Notes: generated from the sequence alone by a model not told the origin. 64,000 nucleotides of DNA from Alkalicoccus saliphilus (GCF_003044065.1 NZ_PZJJ01000001.1:186001-250000); one strand, 5' to 3'. Numbered from the stretch's first letter, positions 45,057 to 57,711 are shown. Numbers and translations: made by a program.

Positions 45057-46394
45057 TTATGACAGTACTGAAAAAGCAGTTTCGTTCTCCTTTTTAACAA
45101 AAATTCCTTCGTTAAATGGATAACCTGCCTTTGTTATTTTCACTTTTACAATTTCTCCAATGTACTGTTCCGGCAGCTCCACTTTCACCTTCATATAGTT
45201 ATCCGTATATCCTGTTAAAAGGCTGCTGTTTTCTTTGTCTGCTTCTTCCGGAATCATTTCCAGTACTTCTCCTTCAAAAAGCGAGGCGTATTCTTTCGCC
45301 TGCTGATTGCACAATTCGATCAGGCTGCGCACTCTTGCGTGTTTACGGTCGTCATCTACCTGATCTGTCATCCGTGCAGCCGGTGTACCTGTACGCTTGG
45401 AATAAGGGAAGACGTGAAGCTCTGAGAATCCGATATCTCTTACCGCATCGTATGTCTCCTGAAATTCTTCGTCTGTTTCACCTGGAAATCCGACGATAAC
45501 ATCGGAAGTTACTGCAAGTCCCGGGAGAGCTTCCTTCAGGCGGTCTACGCGCTCTTTATAAAATTCCATCGTGTATTTCCTGCGCATACGTTTTAATACT
45601 GTATCAGACCCCGACTGCATCGGTACATGAAGGTGTCTGACAATTTTATCCGAAGCATCAATCGCCTGAATTACCTCATCTGTAATCTGGCTTCCTTCAA
45701 TGGAAGAAATTCTGATTCGCTTAAGCCCTTCCACGTTTTCGAGTTCTTTAAGAAGCCGGGCAAGGTTATAATCTTTCATATCTTCTCCGTATCCCCCTGT
45801 ATGGATACCTGTGAGAACAATTTCTTTATAGCCTGCTTCCACGAGCTGACGGGCCTGCTTCAACACTTCTTCCGGATCCCTTGAACGCAGCAGGCCTCTT
45901 GCCCATGGAATAATGCAGAATGTGCAGAAATTATTGCAGCCTTCCTGTATTTTAAGAGAAGCACGGGTCCGATCGGTAAAAGAAGGTACGTCAAGCTCTT
46001 CATACACTCTTGTCTTCATAATATTACCTACTCCGTTGATCGGTTCTCTCTCCTGCTGGAACTGTTCAATATAGGGAATCATTTTATGCCTGTCCTGAGT
46101 ACCGACTACAATATCCACGCCGGGTACAGCCATTACTTCCGCTGGAGAAGTCTGGGCATAGCAGCCGGTGACACATATTACGGCATCTGGATTTCTCCGC
46201 ACCGCCCGCCGAATAACCTGCCGGCTCTTCTTATCGCCTGTATTCGTCACAGTACACGTATTGATGACGTATACATCCGCCGTCTGATCAAATTCTACTT
46301 TTTCATAATTTTCTTTTTGAAACAGCTGCCATATTGCCTCTGTTTCATAGTGGTTCACTTTGCACCCTAACGTATGGAATGCTACTTTACGCAT
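45057..46394 (-). CDS. mtaB: MtaB, tRNA t6A methylthiotransferase
   Basis: This 445-residue radical SAM enzyme converts t6A37 to ms2t6A in ANN-decoding tRNAs. The N-terminal MTTase domain has three cluster Cys (HTLGCKVN, INTCTVTN, VTGCYAQ). The radical-SAM loop is EGCNNFCTFCIIPWARG, followed by LTGIHTGGYG, and the C-terminal TRAM domain (about 380-440) ends the protein. It is the last gene of the dnaJ-prmA-rsmE-mtaB run, as in B. subtilis yqeV. Confidence 0.96.
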   Translation of the reverse strand: MRKVAFHTLGCKVNHYETEAIWQLFQKENYEKVEFDQTADVYVINTCTVTNTGDKKSRQVIRRAVRRNPDAVICVTGCYAQTSPAEVMAVPGVDIVVGTQDRHKMIPYIEQFQQEREPINGVGNIMKTRVYEELDVPSFTDRTRASLKIQEGCNNFCTFCIIPWARGLLRSRDPEEVLKQARQLVEAGYKEIVLTGIHTGGYGEDMKDYNLARLLKELENVEGLKRIRISSIEGSQITDEVIQAIDASDKIVRHLHVPMQSGSDTVLKRMRRKYTMEFYKERVDRLKEALPGLAVTSDVIVGFPGETDEEFQETYDAVRDIGFSELHVFPYSKRTGTPAARMTDQVDDDRKHARVRSLIELCNQQAKEYASLFEGEVLEMIPEEADKENSSLLTGYTDNYMKVKVELPEQYIGEIVKVKITKAGYPFNEGIFVKKENETAFSVLS

Positions 46395-46400
46395 ACCTTT

Positions 46401-47147
46401 TCACCTCAATAATTCAAAATGGTAGGAAAGCACAGACAGGGCATACAGCGGTGCCGTTTCTGTACGGAGTATTCTCGGTCCAAAAGCACAGCTTATGCCT
46501 CCAGCCTTCTGAAGTGCTCTGACTTCTTTTTCACTCAATCCGCCTTCTGGTCCAATTACTACCATTACACTGTTTCCTTCTTCCATTGCTGAAAGAGTCC
46601 TGTGTAAAGCAGACGCCTCTCCCTGTTTCGCATCTTCTTCATAGGCTATCAGAACGAATTCTGTTTCCTCCGCCCTTTTTACGAGCTGTTCAAAGTCCTG
46701 CACAGGAATAACAGAAGGAATTTTTTGGCGGTGAGCCTGCTCCGCTGCTTCTTTAACTATTTTCTGCCATCTACTCTCTTTTTTAGCTGCTTTTCTTTGA
46801 TCCAGCTTCACGATCGATCTGTCTGCACGAAAAGGAAGGAAAGTTTCTGCTCCAAGTTCTGTTCCTTTTTGAAGGACGGATTCCAGCTTGTCTCCTTTAG
46901 GGAGTCCATGCGCTATCGTAACTTTTACCGGCAGTTCCACGGACGATTCTTCTTCTCTCAGCAGCCTGACGGAAGAAGCCGGTTCTTCCTCCAGTTCTGC
47001 GAGGTAACAAATTCCATCCATCCGGCATACAATTAACTTATCTCCCGGACTCATCCTCATAACTTTATAAGCGTGATGGGATGATTCTTCGTCAAGCAGT
47101 GCCTTCTTTTCCTGAAACAGACTATTGGCCAAAAAATAGCGCTGCAT
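46401..47147 (-). CDS. rsmE: RsmE, 16S rRNA m3U1498 methyltransferase
   Basis: This 248-residue SPOUT-family enzyme has an N-terminal PUA-like domain (SSHHAYKVMRMSPGDKL). The knotted C-terminal domain has VVIGPEGGLSEKEV and LGPRILRTETAPL-like FGPRILRTETAPLYALSVL. Length is typical. It lies one base after prmA and six bases before mtaB. Confidence 0.95.
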   Translation of the reverse strand: MQRYFLANSLFQEKKALLDEESSHHAYKVMRMSPGDKLIVCRMDGICYLAELEEEPASSVRLLREEESSVELPVKVTIAHGLPKGDKLESVLQKGTELGAETFLPFRADRSIVKLDQRKAAKKESRWQKIVKEAAEQAHRQKIPSVIPVQDFEQLVKRAEETEFVLIAYEEDAKQGEASALHRTLSAMEEGNSVMVVIGPEGGLSEKEVRALQKAGGISCAFGPRILRTETAPLYALSVLSYHFELLR

Positions 47148-47148
47148 G

Positions 47149-48102
47149 TTAAACCTCTTCCGGTTTGAGGGCAGCTACGGCGATCCAGTCTTCCATTTCC
47201 GTAATTTCCTCAATATAAAAACCTGCCTGAGCAAGTGCTTCTTTCACCATTTCTCTTTTGCGTTCTATAATTCCAGATACGATGAGCTTACCACCCGGAC
47301 GAAGTGCTGTATAGGCGTCTTCTGTCATATTTACGATAACTTCAGCCAGGATGTTTGCAGTAATCACATCATATGTACCTTCAATGTGATCCAATAGATT
47401 GGCTTTTGTCACCTTAACCCGATTTTCAACATTATTCCACTTCACGTTATCTGCAGCCGACTGAACAGCTACGTCATCGAGATCAAGTGCTTCGACAGTC
47501 TCTGCACCGAGCCTTGCAGCAGCTATTGCAAGTACTCCGGATCCTGTGCCGACGTCGATCATCCGGTCGCCGGGGTTCAGATGTTTTTCCATCGCCTGAA
47601 TACAGAGAACTGTCGTAGGATGGGTCCCGGTGCCGAAGGCCATCCCGGGATCCAGTTCCACTACCAGCTCCTGCTCGGTAACCGGCTCGTACTTTTCCCA
47701 GCTCGGGGAAATCGTAATGCGCGAGCCGACTTTAACCGGTTTGTAATATTTTTTCCAGGCAGTAGCCCAGTCTTCTTCATCCACTTCGCTTATGGAAACG
47801 AGGTTCTTTCCAATGTCGATGCTGTACCGGCGGAGCTGGGTGATGGACTCCTTAATCTCTTTCACTGTTTCTCCAAGGAAGCTGTTTTCAGGAAGGTATG
47901 CTTTAAGCAGCACTCCTTCTTCCGGATAATCCTCTTCCGACAAGTAGTATATTTCTCCAAATGCAGACTCCCTGTCCCGGTAAAGATCCTCTCTATCTTC
48001 AATTACTACACCGCCCGCTCCGGCTTCGTGAAGAATATTACTGATAGGCTCCACAGCTTCCTGAGTCGTGTGAATACAGATTTCAGACCATTTCATGTTC
48101 AT
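47149..48102 (-). CDS. prmA: PrmA, ribosomal protein L11 methyltransferase
   Basis: This 317-residue SAM-dependent enzyme trimethylates L11. The substrate-recognition N-terminal domain has KWSEICIHTTQEAVEPISN and the catalytic part PGMAFGTGTHPTT, MIDVGTGSGVLAIAA and ANILAEVIVNM. It is placed directly after dnaJ, as in B. subtilis. Either of two near ATG codons (48102 or 48096) could be the start. Confidence 0.96.
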   Translation of the reverse strand: MNMKWSEICIHTTQEAVEPISNILHEAGAGGVVIEDREDLYRDRESAFGEIYYLSEEDYPEEGVLLKAYLPENSFLGETVKEIKESITQLRRYSIDIGKNLVSISEVDEEDWATAWKKYYKPVKVGSRITISPSWEKYEPVTEQELVVELDPGMAFGTGTHPTTVLCIQAMEKHLNPGDRMIDVGTGSGVLAIAAARLGAETVEALDLDDVAVQSAADNVKWNNVENRVKVTKANLLDHIEGTYDVITANILAEVIVNMTEDAYTALRPGGKLIVSGIIERKREMVKEALAQAGFYIEEITEMEDWIAVAALKPEEV

Positions 48103-48122
48103 TCCAGCTCCCTGTTTTTAAT

Positions 48123-49247
48123 CTATTCCCCGAAGCTCTTAAAGGCTCTTTTTACTTTTGCAAAGAAATTCCGGCTTTGTTCGTCCGGTGCTTCTGTTCC
48201 GCTTTCTTCTGCAAAATCACGAAGAAGCTCTTTTTGTCTGTCGTTGAGTTTTTTAGGCGTAATAATCCTTACCTGGATATGCTGATCGCCCTGTCCCATT
48301 CCCCGGACATTCGGGGCTCCTTTTCCACGAAGACGGAAGTGTGTTCCTGTCTGCGTACCTGCAGGCACTTTCACTTTTACTTTTCCTTCAAGCGTAGGAA
48401 CCTCTATTTCATCGCCTAGAGCAGACTGGACGAATGTAATCGGCATTTCACAATGAATGTCGTCCCCTTCACGGTGGAAAAATTCATGTTCTTTTACATT
48501 AAATACAACATAAAGATCTCCTGGAGGTCCTCCATTGACTCCCGGCTCTCCTTGTCCGGCTACACGGATCTGCTGACCCGTATCCACTCCGGCAGGAATT
48601 TTGATATGAATCTTTTTTCGTTTTTTTACCTTACCACGTCCGCCGCACGTACCGCACTTATCTTTTACCTGCTGGCCTGTTCCTTCACAGCGGTCACATA
48701 CTCTCCGGTTGACTACCCGTCCGAAAGGCGTGTTCTGTTCCACATTCAGCTGCCCTGCGCCGCCGCACTGCCGGCATGTTTCAGGCTGGGTTCCGGGTTT
48801 CGCCCCACTTCCGTCACAGGTGGTACACTCTTCCTCCCGCGGAATTTCAATGTCTGTTTCTTTACCGAATACGGCTTCTTTGAATTCCAGTGTCATTGTG
48901 TACTGCAGATCGGATCCCTGCATCGGGGCGTTTGGATCACGACGTCTGCCGCCTCCACCGAAAAACATATCGAATATATCGCTGAAACCGCCGAAATCAC
49001 CTGCTCCCGCTCCGCCGAATCCCTGGTTAGGATCTGTATGGCCGAACTGGTCGTAATGTGCCCGTTTGCTGCTGTCACTGAGCGTGTCATAGGCTTCCTT
49101 AACTTCCTTGAATTTCTCTTCTGCATCATCTTCTTTATTTACGTCCGGATGATACTTTCGTGCCAGTTTTCTGTATGCTTTTTTTATTTCCTGTTCTTCG
49201 GCATTTTTATCCACACCGAGAACATCATAAAAATCTCGTTTACTCAT
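48123..49247 (-). CDS. dnaJ: DnaJ, Hsp40 co-chaperone
   Basis: This 374-residue type I J-protein has a J domain with HPD ([10 protein letters not shown]), a Gly/Phe-rich linker ([15 protein letters not shown]) and four CxxCxGxG zinc repeats starting at [12 protein letters not shown]. The substrate-binding C-terminal beta domains follow. It stimulates DnaK ATPase. The ATG at 49247 follows GAGTGG. A hairpin between dnaK and dnaJ suggests reduced read-through into dnaJ. Confidence 0.97.
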   Translation of the reverse strand: MSKRDFYDVLGVDKNAEEQEIKKAYRKLARKYHPDVNKEDDAEEKFKEVKEAYDTLSDSSKRAHYDQFGHTDPNQGFGGAGAGDFGGFSDIFDMFFGGGGRRRDPNAPMQGSDLQYTMTLEFKEAVFGKETDIEIPREEECTTCDGSGAKPGTQPETCRQCGGAGQLNVEQNTPFGRVVNRRVCDRCEGTGQQVKDKCGTCGGRGKVKKRKKIHIKIPAGVDTGQQIRVAGQGEPGVNGGPPGDLYVVFNVKEHEFFHREGDDIHCEMPITFVQSALGDEIEVPTLEGKVKVKVPAGTQTGTHFRLRGKGAPNVRGMGQGDQHIQVRIITPKKLNDRQKELLRDFAEESGTEAPDEQSRNFFAKVKRAFKSFGE

Positions 49248-49321
49248 TTTTTTACCACTCCCGACTTTTCTCCATAACGAGTATCTTATCATCTGTCTCC
49301 TGGACAGTAAAGGTGCACTTC

Positions 49322-49362
49322 AGAGAAAAAAGTCAAAGCCAAGATACCCTGACTTTGACTTT
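49322..49362 (-). terminator. Hairpin between dnaK and dnaJ
   Basis: AAAGTCAAAG (49329-49338) and CTTTGACTTT (49353-49362) are followed by TTTTCTC on the minus strand. It is probably a partial terminator that lowers dnaJ relative to dnaK. Confidence 0.75.
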
Positions 49363-49369
49363 CTTTCTC

Positions 49370-51771
<2,402 letters not shown>

Positions 51772-51784
51772 CTCCTTCTATTAG

Positions 51785-52813
51785 TTAGTTTTTATTTTTT
51801 CTATCCAATAGGTCTGACATGTCCCGCGAGAAATATTCCATAAGGCTTATCACCCTTGGATATTCCATTCTTGTAGGACCGAGCAGACCGATGGTGCCTA
51901 CATACTTACCATCCAGCGTATAGGTCGCTGTAACGAGGCTTAAATCTTCAAACGGCTTGAAATCATTTTCTTCCCCTATTCTGATGGTGAGTCCCTGATC
52001 CTCGGACCGGATCAGCTTTGATACAAGAGCATCTTCTTCAAAAATATTCAGGATGTTCCGTACTCTTTCGACATCATTAAACTCAGGCTGACTTAAAATG
52101 TTTGTTTTACCGCCATAGTAAACCTTCTCCTGCTGATGATCCTGGAACACTTCCCGTAATGCCGTAAGCATCGTTTCATATTTGGAAACGTATTTTTTAA
52201 ATACGGATGCAATTTCCTGGGAAAGTTTCTGCTGAAGCTGGTAGATAGGCACGCCCCGCAGGCGGTCATTAAGAATGTTCACAACTTTTTCCACATCTGA
52301 TCCGGAAACATTTTCCGGAAAATAGACCGTCTGGTTTTCTACATGGCCTGAATCAGTCACGATAATGATAACTGCCTGGGTGGCGGAAATAGGAATAAGC
52401 TGAATCTGCTGCAGTTTCGATTCAAACACTTCCGGACCAAGAACAATTGACGTGTAGGAAGTCAGCTGGGAGAGAATTTTAGCGGACTGCTGTATAACCT
52501 GTTCCGACTCCTGAAATTTTTCTGCCAGCTGGGAGCGGATGTCTGTCACGTCCCTGGAAGACAGCTGCATAGGTGATAAAAGGTGATCTACGTAGTAGCG
52601 ATACCCCTTCTGGGAAGGAATGCGTCCGGCTGAGCTGTGGGGCTTTTCAAGAAAACCCATTTCCTCCAGGTCCGACATTTCATTACGTATCGTTGCGGGA
52701 CTGAAATTGATATCCTGACGCTTGGAAATGGTCCGGGATCCGACAGGTTCTGCATTCGTAATATAGTCGTCGACAATCGCCTTTAATATATACAGCTGCC
52801 TTTCTGTTAACAT
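51785..52813 (-). CDS. hrcA: HrcA, heat-inducible repressor
   Basis: This 342-residue repressor binds CIRCE in the absence of heat stress, with GroEL helping its folding. The N-terminal winged helix (LYILKAIVDDYITNAEPVGS, SPATIRNEMSDLEEMGFL, PHSSAGRIPSQKGYRYYVD) is complete, and C-terminal YPRVISLMEYFS is typical. Three ATG codons are in tandem; I prefer the third at 52813, best spaced from GGAGGG. It has CIRCE in its own leader. Confidence 0.96.
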   Translation of the reverse strand: MLTERQLYILKAIVDDYITNAEPVGSRTISKRQDINFSPATIRNEMSDLEEMGFLEKPHSSAGRIPSQKGYRYYVDHLLSPMQLSSRDVTDIRSQLAEKFQESEQVIQQSAKILSQLTSYTSIVLGPEVFESKLQQIQLIPISATQAVIIIVTDSGHVENQTVYFPENVSGSDVEKVVNILNDRLRGVPIYQLQQKLSQEIASVFKKYVSKYETMLTALREVFQDHQQEKVYYGGKTNILSQPEFNDVERVRNILNIFEEDALVSKLIRSEDQGLTIRIGEENDFKPFEDLSLVTATYTLDGKYVGTIGLLGPTRMEYPRVISLMEYFSRDMSDLLDRKNKN

Positions 52814-52827
52814 CATCATCCCTCCTG

Positions 52828-52854
52828 TTAGCACTCTTAATCAACGAGTGCTAA
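52828..52854. promoter_or_regulatory. CIRCE operator of the hrcA-grpE-dnaK operon
   Basis: TTAGCACTC-N9-GAGTGCTAA is a perfect CIRCE. TATAAT on the minus strand lies just upstream (near 52858-52863). TTGACA at 52892-52897 is too far for a 17-nt spacer but fits an alternative TACTTT -10. Confidence 0.97.
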
Positions 52855-52909
52855 ATCTATTATATAAAGTACCAAAGAAGGATTTGGTTTGTCAACGAAT
52901 CAGCGCGTA

Positions 52910-54055
52910 TTAATCTGCAGCAAACAGAAATTTTTCAAAAACTTCATTACCGAGAAGGAGACCTTCATCCGTGAGCATAAACTGCTCCGGTGTTTCATAA
53001 AGCCATCCTGCTCTTTTAAGATCTTCCGTAACTCCCGGAAATGCTTCCTGGACTGTCCGGCCGTAGCGGTTCTCGAAACGTTCCTTTGACACTCCTAACC
53101 GTTTCCGGAGCCCCATAAACATTTCTTCCTCCATTTTTTCTGAAAAAGTTACTTCATGCACTTCCAGGTAGGGGAGCTCTTTTTCTCTGACAGCTTTCAT
53201 GTATTTCGGAAGCGGACCATGGTTTCTGATCCTCAGTCCCTCTACATAGCTGTGGGCACCCGCTCCAATCCCGTAATATTCATCGTTGTTCCAGTACGCA
53301 AGATTATGTCTGCTGACGGCTCCCCTCCGGGCAAAGTTGCTTATTTCATAAGCATCGAATTCATTTTCTTTGAGGAATTTCAGCATGAAAGCATACATAT
53401 CTGCTTCAAGTTCCTGTTCCGGAAGTTTGAGTTTCCCTTTGTTCATCATTTGATAGAAGACAGTTTTCGGTTCGATTTTTAAAGAATAAGCACTTATATG
53501 GGTAATAGGAAGAGAGACCGCTTTCTGCAGTGTATCTTTCCACTGCTCCATCGTCTGCTCCGGAAGCCCGAACATCAGATCAATCGACAAGTTTTCGATT
53601 CCCGCTTCCAGGGCAAGCCGTACTGTTTCTTCCACCTGGTCCGGCTGATGATCTCTATTAATCGCTTTAAGCAGGACCGGATCAAACGTCTGGGCACCGA
53701 TACTCAGGCGGTTTACGCCTGCTCTGCGCATCATTGCAAATTTGTCTGCCCCGGCACTTCCCGGATTTACTTCGACAGTCCATTCTACATCCGCCGCCAG
53801 ATGGAAATGCTTTGGTACGGCTTCAAGAAGACGCTGGAGCTGATCTGTCGTCAGCGAAGTAGGGGTTCCTCCACCTACGTAGATCGTTTCTACAGCATTT
53901 GTCTGCGGATACTTTTTTACCGTATGCTTCATTTCTTCTATTGTTAAATCAATATATTCATCCACCGGCTGGTTTTCCAGAAAAAATTTATTAAAATCAC
54001 AGTAATGGCATATCTGCTCGCAGAACGGCACGTGAATATAAATTGATTTTCTCAT
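52910..54055 (-). CDS. hemW: HemW, heme chaperone (HemN-like radical SAM protein)
   Basis: This 381-residue protein has the radical SAM motif C12-EQI-C16-HY-C19 with aromatic residues, then VGGGTPTSL and NPGSAGADKFAMMRRAGVNRLSIG. The C-terminal HemN domain is complete. It lacks the extra N-terminal cysteine region of true coproporphyrinogen dehydrogenase, so a heme-binding role in insertion into respiratory enzymes is more likely. It lies between lepA and hrcA, as in B. subtilis. Confidence 0.94.
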   Translation of the reverse strand: MRKSIYIHVPFCEQICHYCDFNKFFLENQPVDEYIDLTIEEMKHTVKKYPQTNAVETIYVGGGTPTSLTTDQLQRLLEAVPKHFHLAADVEWTVEVNPGSAGADKFAMMRRAGVNRLSIGAQTFDPVLLKAINRDHQPDQVEETVRLALEAGIENLSIDLMFGLPEQTMEQWKDTLQKAVSLPITHISAYSLKIEPKTVFYQMMNKGKLKLPEQELEADMYAFMLKFLKENEFDAYEISNFARRGAVSRHNLAYWNNDEYYGIGAGAHSYVEGLRIRNHGPLPKYMKAVREKELPYLEVHEVTFSEKMEEEMFMGLRKRLGVSKERFENRYGRTVQEAFPGVTEDLKRAGWLYETPEQFMLTDEGLLLGNEVFEKFLFAAD

Positions 54056-54079
54056 ACATCATTTTCCTTTCTTCAAGTA

Positions 54080-54118
54080 AACAAACAGAAAAAGGGTGAC
54101 CAGGTCACCCCTCTTTTC
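54080..54118 (-). terminator. Terminator of lepA
   Basis: The core GGGTGAC/GTCACCC (54094-54110) has an outer AAACAGAAAA/TTTTCTGTTT extension and T-richness on the minus strand. Confidence 0.8.
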
Positions 54119-54121
54119 TGT

Positions 54122-55954
54122 TTACTTATTTTCATCCATGCTGAGAACGGACATGAAGGCTTCCTGGGGAACTTCCACGTTCCCGACACTCTTCATCCGC
54201 TTCTTACCTTCTTTCTGCTTCTCCAGAAGCTTCCTCTTACGTGATATGTCTCCCCCGTAACATTTGGCAAGAACGTTTTTACGCATCGCCTTAATTGTAG
54301 AACGGGCGATAATTTTCTGGCCTATACTTGCCTGTACAGGCACTTCGAACTGCTGTCTCGGGATAAGGTTCTTTAACTTTTCAGCAATAATTTTTCCGCG
54401 GTCATAGGCGGAGTCCCGGTGAACGATGATGGACAGCGCATCCACCTTTTCTCCGTTCAGGAGAATATCCATTTTTACGAGATTGCTTTCTTTATAGCCG
54501 ATCAGTTCATAGTCAAAAGAAGCGTAGCCTTTCGTGTTCGATTTGAGCGCGTCGAAAAAGTCATACACAATTTCCGAAAGTGGAATTTCGTAAACGATGT
54601 TCACTCTGTTCTCGTCCAGATATTTCATATCCAGATAGTCTCCGCGCTTCCGCTGGCACAGTTCCATCACTGGCCCAACATATTCGTTCGGCACCATGAC
54701 TTCCGCTTTTACATAAGGCTCGCGTACGTGGTCCACCTGCTGCGCGTCCGGCATCTCGGAAGGGTTATCAATTTCAATAACTTCTCCATCGGTTTTCGTC
54801 ACTTCGTAAATAACACTCGGTGCTGTAGTGATGAGATCAATACCAAATTCTCTTTCAATACGCTCCTGGATAATCTCCATGTGCAGAAGTCCTAAAAATC
54901 CGCACCGGAAACCAAAGCCAAGAGCCTGTGAAGTTTCAGCTTCAAATTGAAGCGAGGAGTCATTCAGTTCAAGTTTTTCCAGCGCCTCCCGCAGGTCCGT
55001 ATAATTGTTTGTATCTACAGGATAAAGCCCGCAGAAAACCATAGGATTCAACTTTCTGTAGCCGGGCATAGGCTCAGCAGTAGGTTTTGCGGCATGAGTC
55101 ACTGTATCACCGACCTGACTGTCCCCCACATTTTTTATGGAAGCAATCATATACCCTACATCTCCAACGGTAAGCTCTTCTTTAGGAACCGGCTTAGGGG
55201 TAAAAACGCCGATTTCCTGCACTTCGAACTGCTTGCCGTTAGCCATCATTTTAACTTTCTCCCCCGGCTTAACAGTACCTTCCATAATACGGATATACAC
55301 GATTACTCCTCTGTATGGATCATACAGCGAATCAAAGATCATCGCCTTAAGAGGAGCTTCCGGATCACCGGATGGTGCAGGCACTTTTTTCACTACTGCT
55401 TCAAGAATCTCATCGATACCGATCCCTGCTTTTGCAGAAGCTGGTATACAGTCTTCTCCCGGAAGTCCAATGACATCCTCCACTTCTTTGCGCACCCTGT
55501 CAGGCTCTGCACTCGGAAGATCAATTTTATTAATTACCGGCAGTATTTCCAAATCATTATCCAGTGCTAAGTATACATTTGCAAGTGTCTGAGCCTCGAT
55601 ACCCTGGGCAGCATCAACTATCAAAAGAGCTCCTTCGCAGGCTGCAAGACTCCGGGACACTTCGTAGGCAAAATCGACATGGCCCGGTGTATCAATCAGA
55701 TGAAAAATATATTCCTCTCCGTCTTCCGCTTTATACAGCAGCTGCACGGCATTCAGCTTAATCGTTATGCCTCTCTCCCTCTCCAGATCCATAGCATCCA
55801 GCATCTGATCCTGCATTTCTCTTGAGGTAAGCGCACTAGTTTTTTCCAAAATACGGTCTGCCAACGTGGACTTTCCGTGGTCAATGTGGGCGATGATAGA
55901 AAAGTTTCTAATTCTGTCCCGCCTGTTAATTCGATCTTCTGGTTTCATAATCAT
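54122..55954 (-). CDS. lepA: LepA, elongation factor 4
   Basis: This is a roughly 610-residue translational GTPase. It has G1 [14 protein letters not shown], switch [19 protein letters not shown]4 NKIDLPSA and the C-terminal LepA-specific domain ending [20 protein letters not shown]. It acts in ribosome biogenesis or initiation. I prefer the ATG at 55954, five bases after TAGGAG, though an ATG two codons later is possible. An N-terminal extension (to 56026) has no support. In B. subtilis yqxA, spoIIP and gpr lie upstream, but here rpsT is the direct neighbour. Confidence 0.97.
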   Translation of the reverse strand: MIMKPEDRINRRDRIRNFSIIAHIDHGKSTLADRILEKTSALTSREMQDQMLDAMDLERERGITIKLNAVQLLYKAEDGEEYIFHLIDTPGHVDFAYEVSRSLAACEGALLIVDAAQGIEAQTLANVYLALDNDLEILPVINKIDLPSAEPDRVRKEVEDVIGLPGEDCIPASAKAGIGIDEILEAVVKKVPAPSGDPEAPLKAMIFDSLYDPYRGVIVYIRIMEGTVKPGEKVKMMANGKQFEVQEIGVFTPKPVPKEELTVGDVGYMIASIKNVGDSQVGDTVTHAAKPTAEPMPGYRKLNPMVFCGLYPVDTNNYTDLREALEKLELNDSSLQFEAETSQALGFGFRCGFLGLLHMEIIQERIEREFGIDLITTAPSVIYEVTKTDGEVIEIDNPSEMPDAQQVDHVREPYVKAEVMVPNEYVGPVMELCQRKRGDYLDMKYLDENRVNIVYEIPLSEIVYDFFDALKSNTKGYASFDYELIGYKESNLVKMDILLNGEKVDALSIIVHRDSAYDRGKIIAEKLKNLIPRQQFEVPVQASIGQKIIARSTIKAMRKNVLAKCYGGDISRKRKLLEKQKEGKKRMKSVGNVEVPQEAFMSVLSMDENK

Positions 55955-55996
55955 ATCACTCCTACTTCCTGCTTCCGTGCAATAACACTGCTTTCT

Positions 55997-56026
55997 ATTA
56001 TAACAAGAATAAAAGCTCTTGTTCAA
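55997..56026 (-). promoter_or_regulatory. SigA promoter of lepA
   Basis: TTGAAC and an extended TG-T-TATAAT are separated by 18 nt on the minus strand. Confidence 0.8.
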
Positions 56027-56060
56027 TTATTGTTTATAAAGGCTCCTGCGTAAAATTATA

Positions 56061-56089
56061 TTGCTTTTTAAATTTGCTTTTGATAAAAT
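56061..56089 (+). promoter_or_regulatory. SigA promoter of rpsT
   Basis: TTGCTT and TAAAAT are separated by 17 nt, 56 nt before the TTG start. It diverges from the lepA promoter. Confidence 0.65.
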
Positions 56090-56145
56090 CTCTATTGTTG
56101 CAATTATTGAGAAACGGTAATGTTGCATCAGAGGAGGTGAAGCAG

Positions 56146-56412
56146 TTGGCAAACATTAAATCCGCTAAAAAGCGTGTCGTCGTTAACGAACTGGCCCGCG
56201 CACGTAATAATGCGTTCAAATCCGACCTTCGTTCTACAATGAAAGGCTTTTATGCAAAAGCTGAAGAACAGGAAGTTGAAAAAGCACAGGAACTTTTCGT
56301 CAGCGCCACTAAAAAGCTGGATAAGGCCGTAGGTAAAGGCCTCCTTCAGCGTAATGCCGCAGACCGACGCAAGTCGCGCCTGCAGAAGCGCCTGAACGAA
56401 ATTACTGCATAA
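56146..56412 (+). CDS. rpsT: Ribosomal protein bS20
   Basis: This 88-residue basic helical 30S protein starts ANIKSAKKRVVVNELARARNN and ends KGLLQRNAADRRKSRLQKRL. The start is TTG at 56146-56148, with AGGAGGTG upstream; S20 genes of other Bacillaceae often use a non-ATG start as well. It is monocistronic with a strong terminator. Confidence 0.98.
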   Translation: MANIKSAKKRVVVNELARARNNAFKSDLRSTMKGFYAKAEEQEVEKAQELFVSATKKLDKAVGKGLLQRNAADRRKSRLQKRLNEITA

Positions 56413-56426
56413 TTTCTTTTAAGCAG

Positions 56427-56472
56427 AAAAAGCTGTACAGAGGTGATAATTCACCTCTTGTACAGCTTTTTT
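56427..56472 (+). terminator. Terminator of rpsT
   Basis: AAAAAGCTGTAC/GTACAGCTTTTTT encloses GAGGTG/CACCTC and gives a long stem with a U-run. Confidence 0.9.
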
Positions 56473-56523
56473 ATTTTCCCGGGATTCTTGATATGTGTGT
56501 ATAGAACTCTGCAGTACGTTATT

Positions 56524-57561
56524 CTACGTTCGTTTCTGTACTGACCGGCTTCTTGCCAGCAGGAACATTTCTACTCCCAGCTCTTCACTCACCTTCCCGG
56601 TTTTAATCCGGTAATCCAGGTCTGCAAGGTCATCGAGCAGCTGAAGAAGCATTTCTGCCTGAAAGCTGCGGGACTGTTTTGCAGCAAGTTTTACAGCAAA
56701 AGGATGCAGCTTCAGGCGCGAAGCAATCATTTTTTCTCCATAGCCCTGCTGCGCAAGCTGCTTAACCTGATAAAGTATACGGAACTGCCGGACCATAAGC
56801 GCCAGGATTTTCAGGGGAGCTTCCTTCTGTTTTATTAAATCTCTGTATATACGCATTGATGAAGATACGTCAGCTTTTACGACGTAATCCACCAGTGCAA
56901 ATATATCCTGCTCGAGAGACCGGGTAACAAGCTCCTTTACCGCTTCTTCCTGAATGATTCCACTCGTTCCGGCATGTACTGCCAGCTTATTCATTTCAGA
57001 AGTAAGCATCAGCAGATTATCCCCGGCGAGTGTCAGCAGTCTTTCCTTTGCACGATCATCAATCGAAACTTGCAGTTCAAAAGCTTTCTCATCCAGCCAC
57101 TTTCGCAGCTCCCCACTCTGAAGAGGCTTGGCTTCAAGTATCCGGCCGGCTTTACGAAGCTGTTTTACGAGTTTTTTCCTCTCATCCAGCTTTTCGTAAG
57201 GAGCTGAAACGATCATAATGGTTTCTTCCGGAATATTTTCCGTATAGGCTGCGAGTTTAGCTGTGTCGTGTTCTACTTTTTCCCTGTTTTTTTGAGCAGT
57301 GAGAAAATAAGCATCCTTGATGATAACTACTTTTTTCCCTCCCATGAACGGGAAGGTGTAGGCCTCTTCCACTGCGAGGTCCACAGGCTGCTCCGTCATG
57401 TCGAAGCGGAGCAGGTTCATTTCCTGCTCTTCAGGGGAGAGGGCACTGTTAGTAAGCCTTTGAATTAAATCCTCCATCAGGTAGGTTTCCGTCCCGTACA
57501 TCAAGTACAATGGGCCCATATCTCCTTTTTTCACTTCTTTAAGCCGTTCTAAATAGGACAT
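56524..57561 (-). CDS. holA: HolA, DNA polymerase III delta subunit
   Basis: This 345-residue clamp-loader subunit (YqeN) opens the beta clamp. An AAA-like N-terminal domain has LYLMYGTETYLMEDLIQRL and FPFMGGKKVVIIKDAYFL. The C-terminal helices contain LLQLLDDLADLDYRIKTGK and the family's low conservation. The position between comEC and rpsT fits B. subtilis. Confidence 0.93.
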   Translation of the reverse strand: MSYLERLKEVKKGDMGPLYLMYGTETYLMEDLIQRLTNSALSPEEQEMNLLRFDMTEQPVDLAVEEAYTFPFMGGKKVVIIKDAYFLTAQKNREKVEHDTAKLAAYTENIPEETIMIVSAPYEKLDERKKLVKQLRKAGRILEAKPLQSGELRKWLDEKAFELQVSIDDRAKERLLTLAGDNLLMLTSEMNKLAVHAGTSGIIQEEAVKELVTRSLEQDIFALVDYVVKADVSSSMRIYRDLIKQKEAPLKILALMVRQFRILYQVKQLAQQGYGEKMIASRLKLHPFAVKLAAKQSRSFQAEMLLQLLDDLADLDYRIKTGKVSEELGVEMFLLARSRSVQKRT

Positions 57562-57711
57562 ATATTTCCCTCCATGTTTTGCTTTCTATATATTATCACA
57601 CTTGTTTTTACTCGATCATACAAAAAAATTTCCGGCGCTTTACATTTTTATATTCCTCTATGGATTTTTCTTTAATTTTCGCTTATACTTTTTATGACAG
57701 GAGGGATACGT

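Noticed and set aside
48453-49277. Long plus-strand frame of 274 codons opposite dnaJ
   Set aside because: It is antisense to an intact, well-conserved dnaJ, and its composition (Cys/Phe/Thr-rich) is that of a shadow frame.
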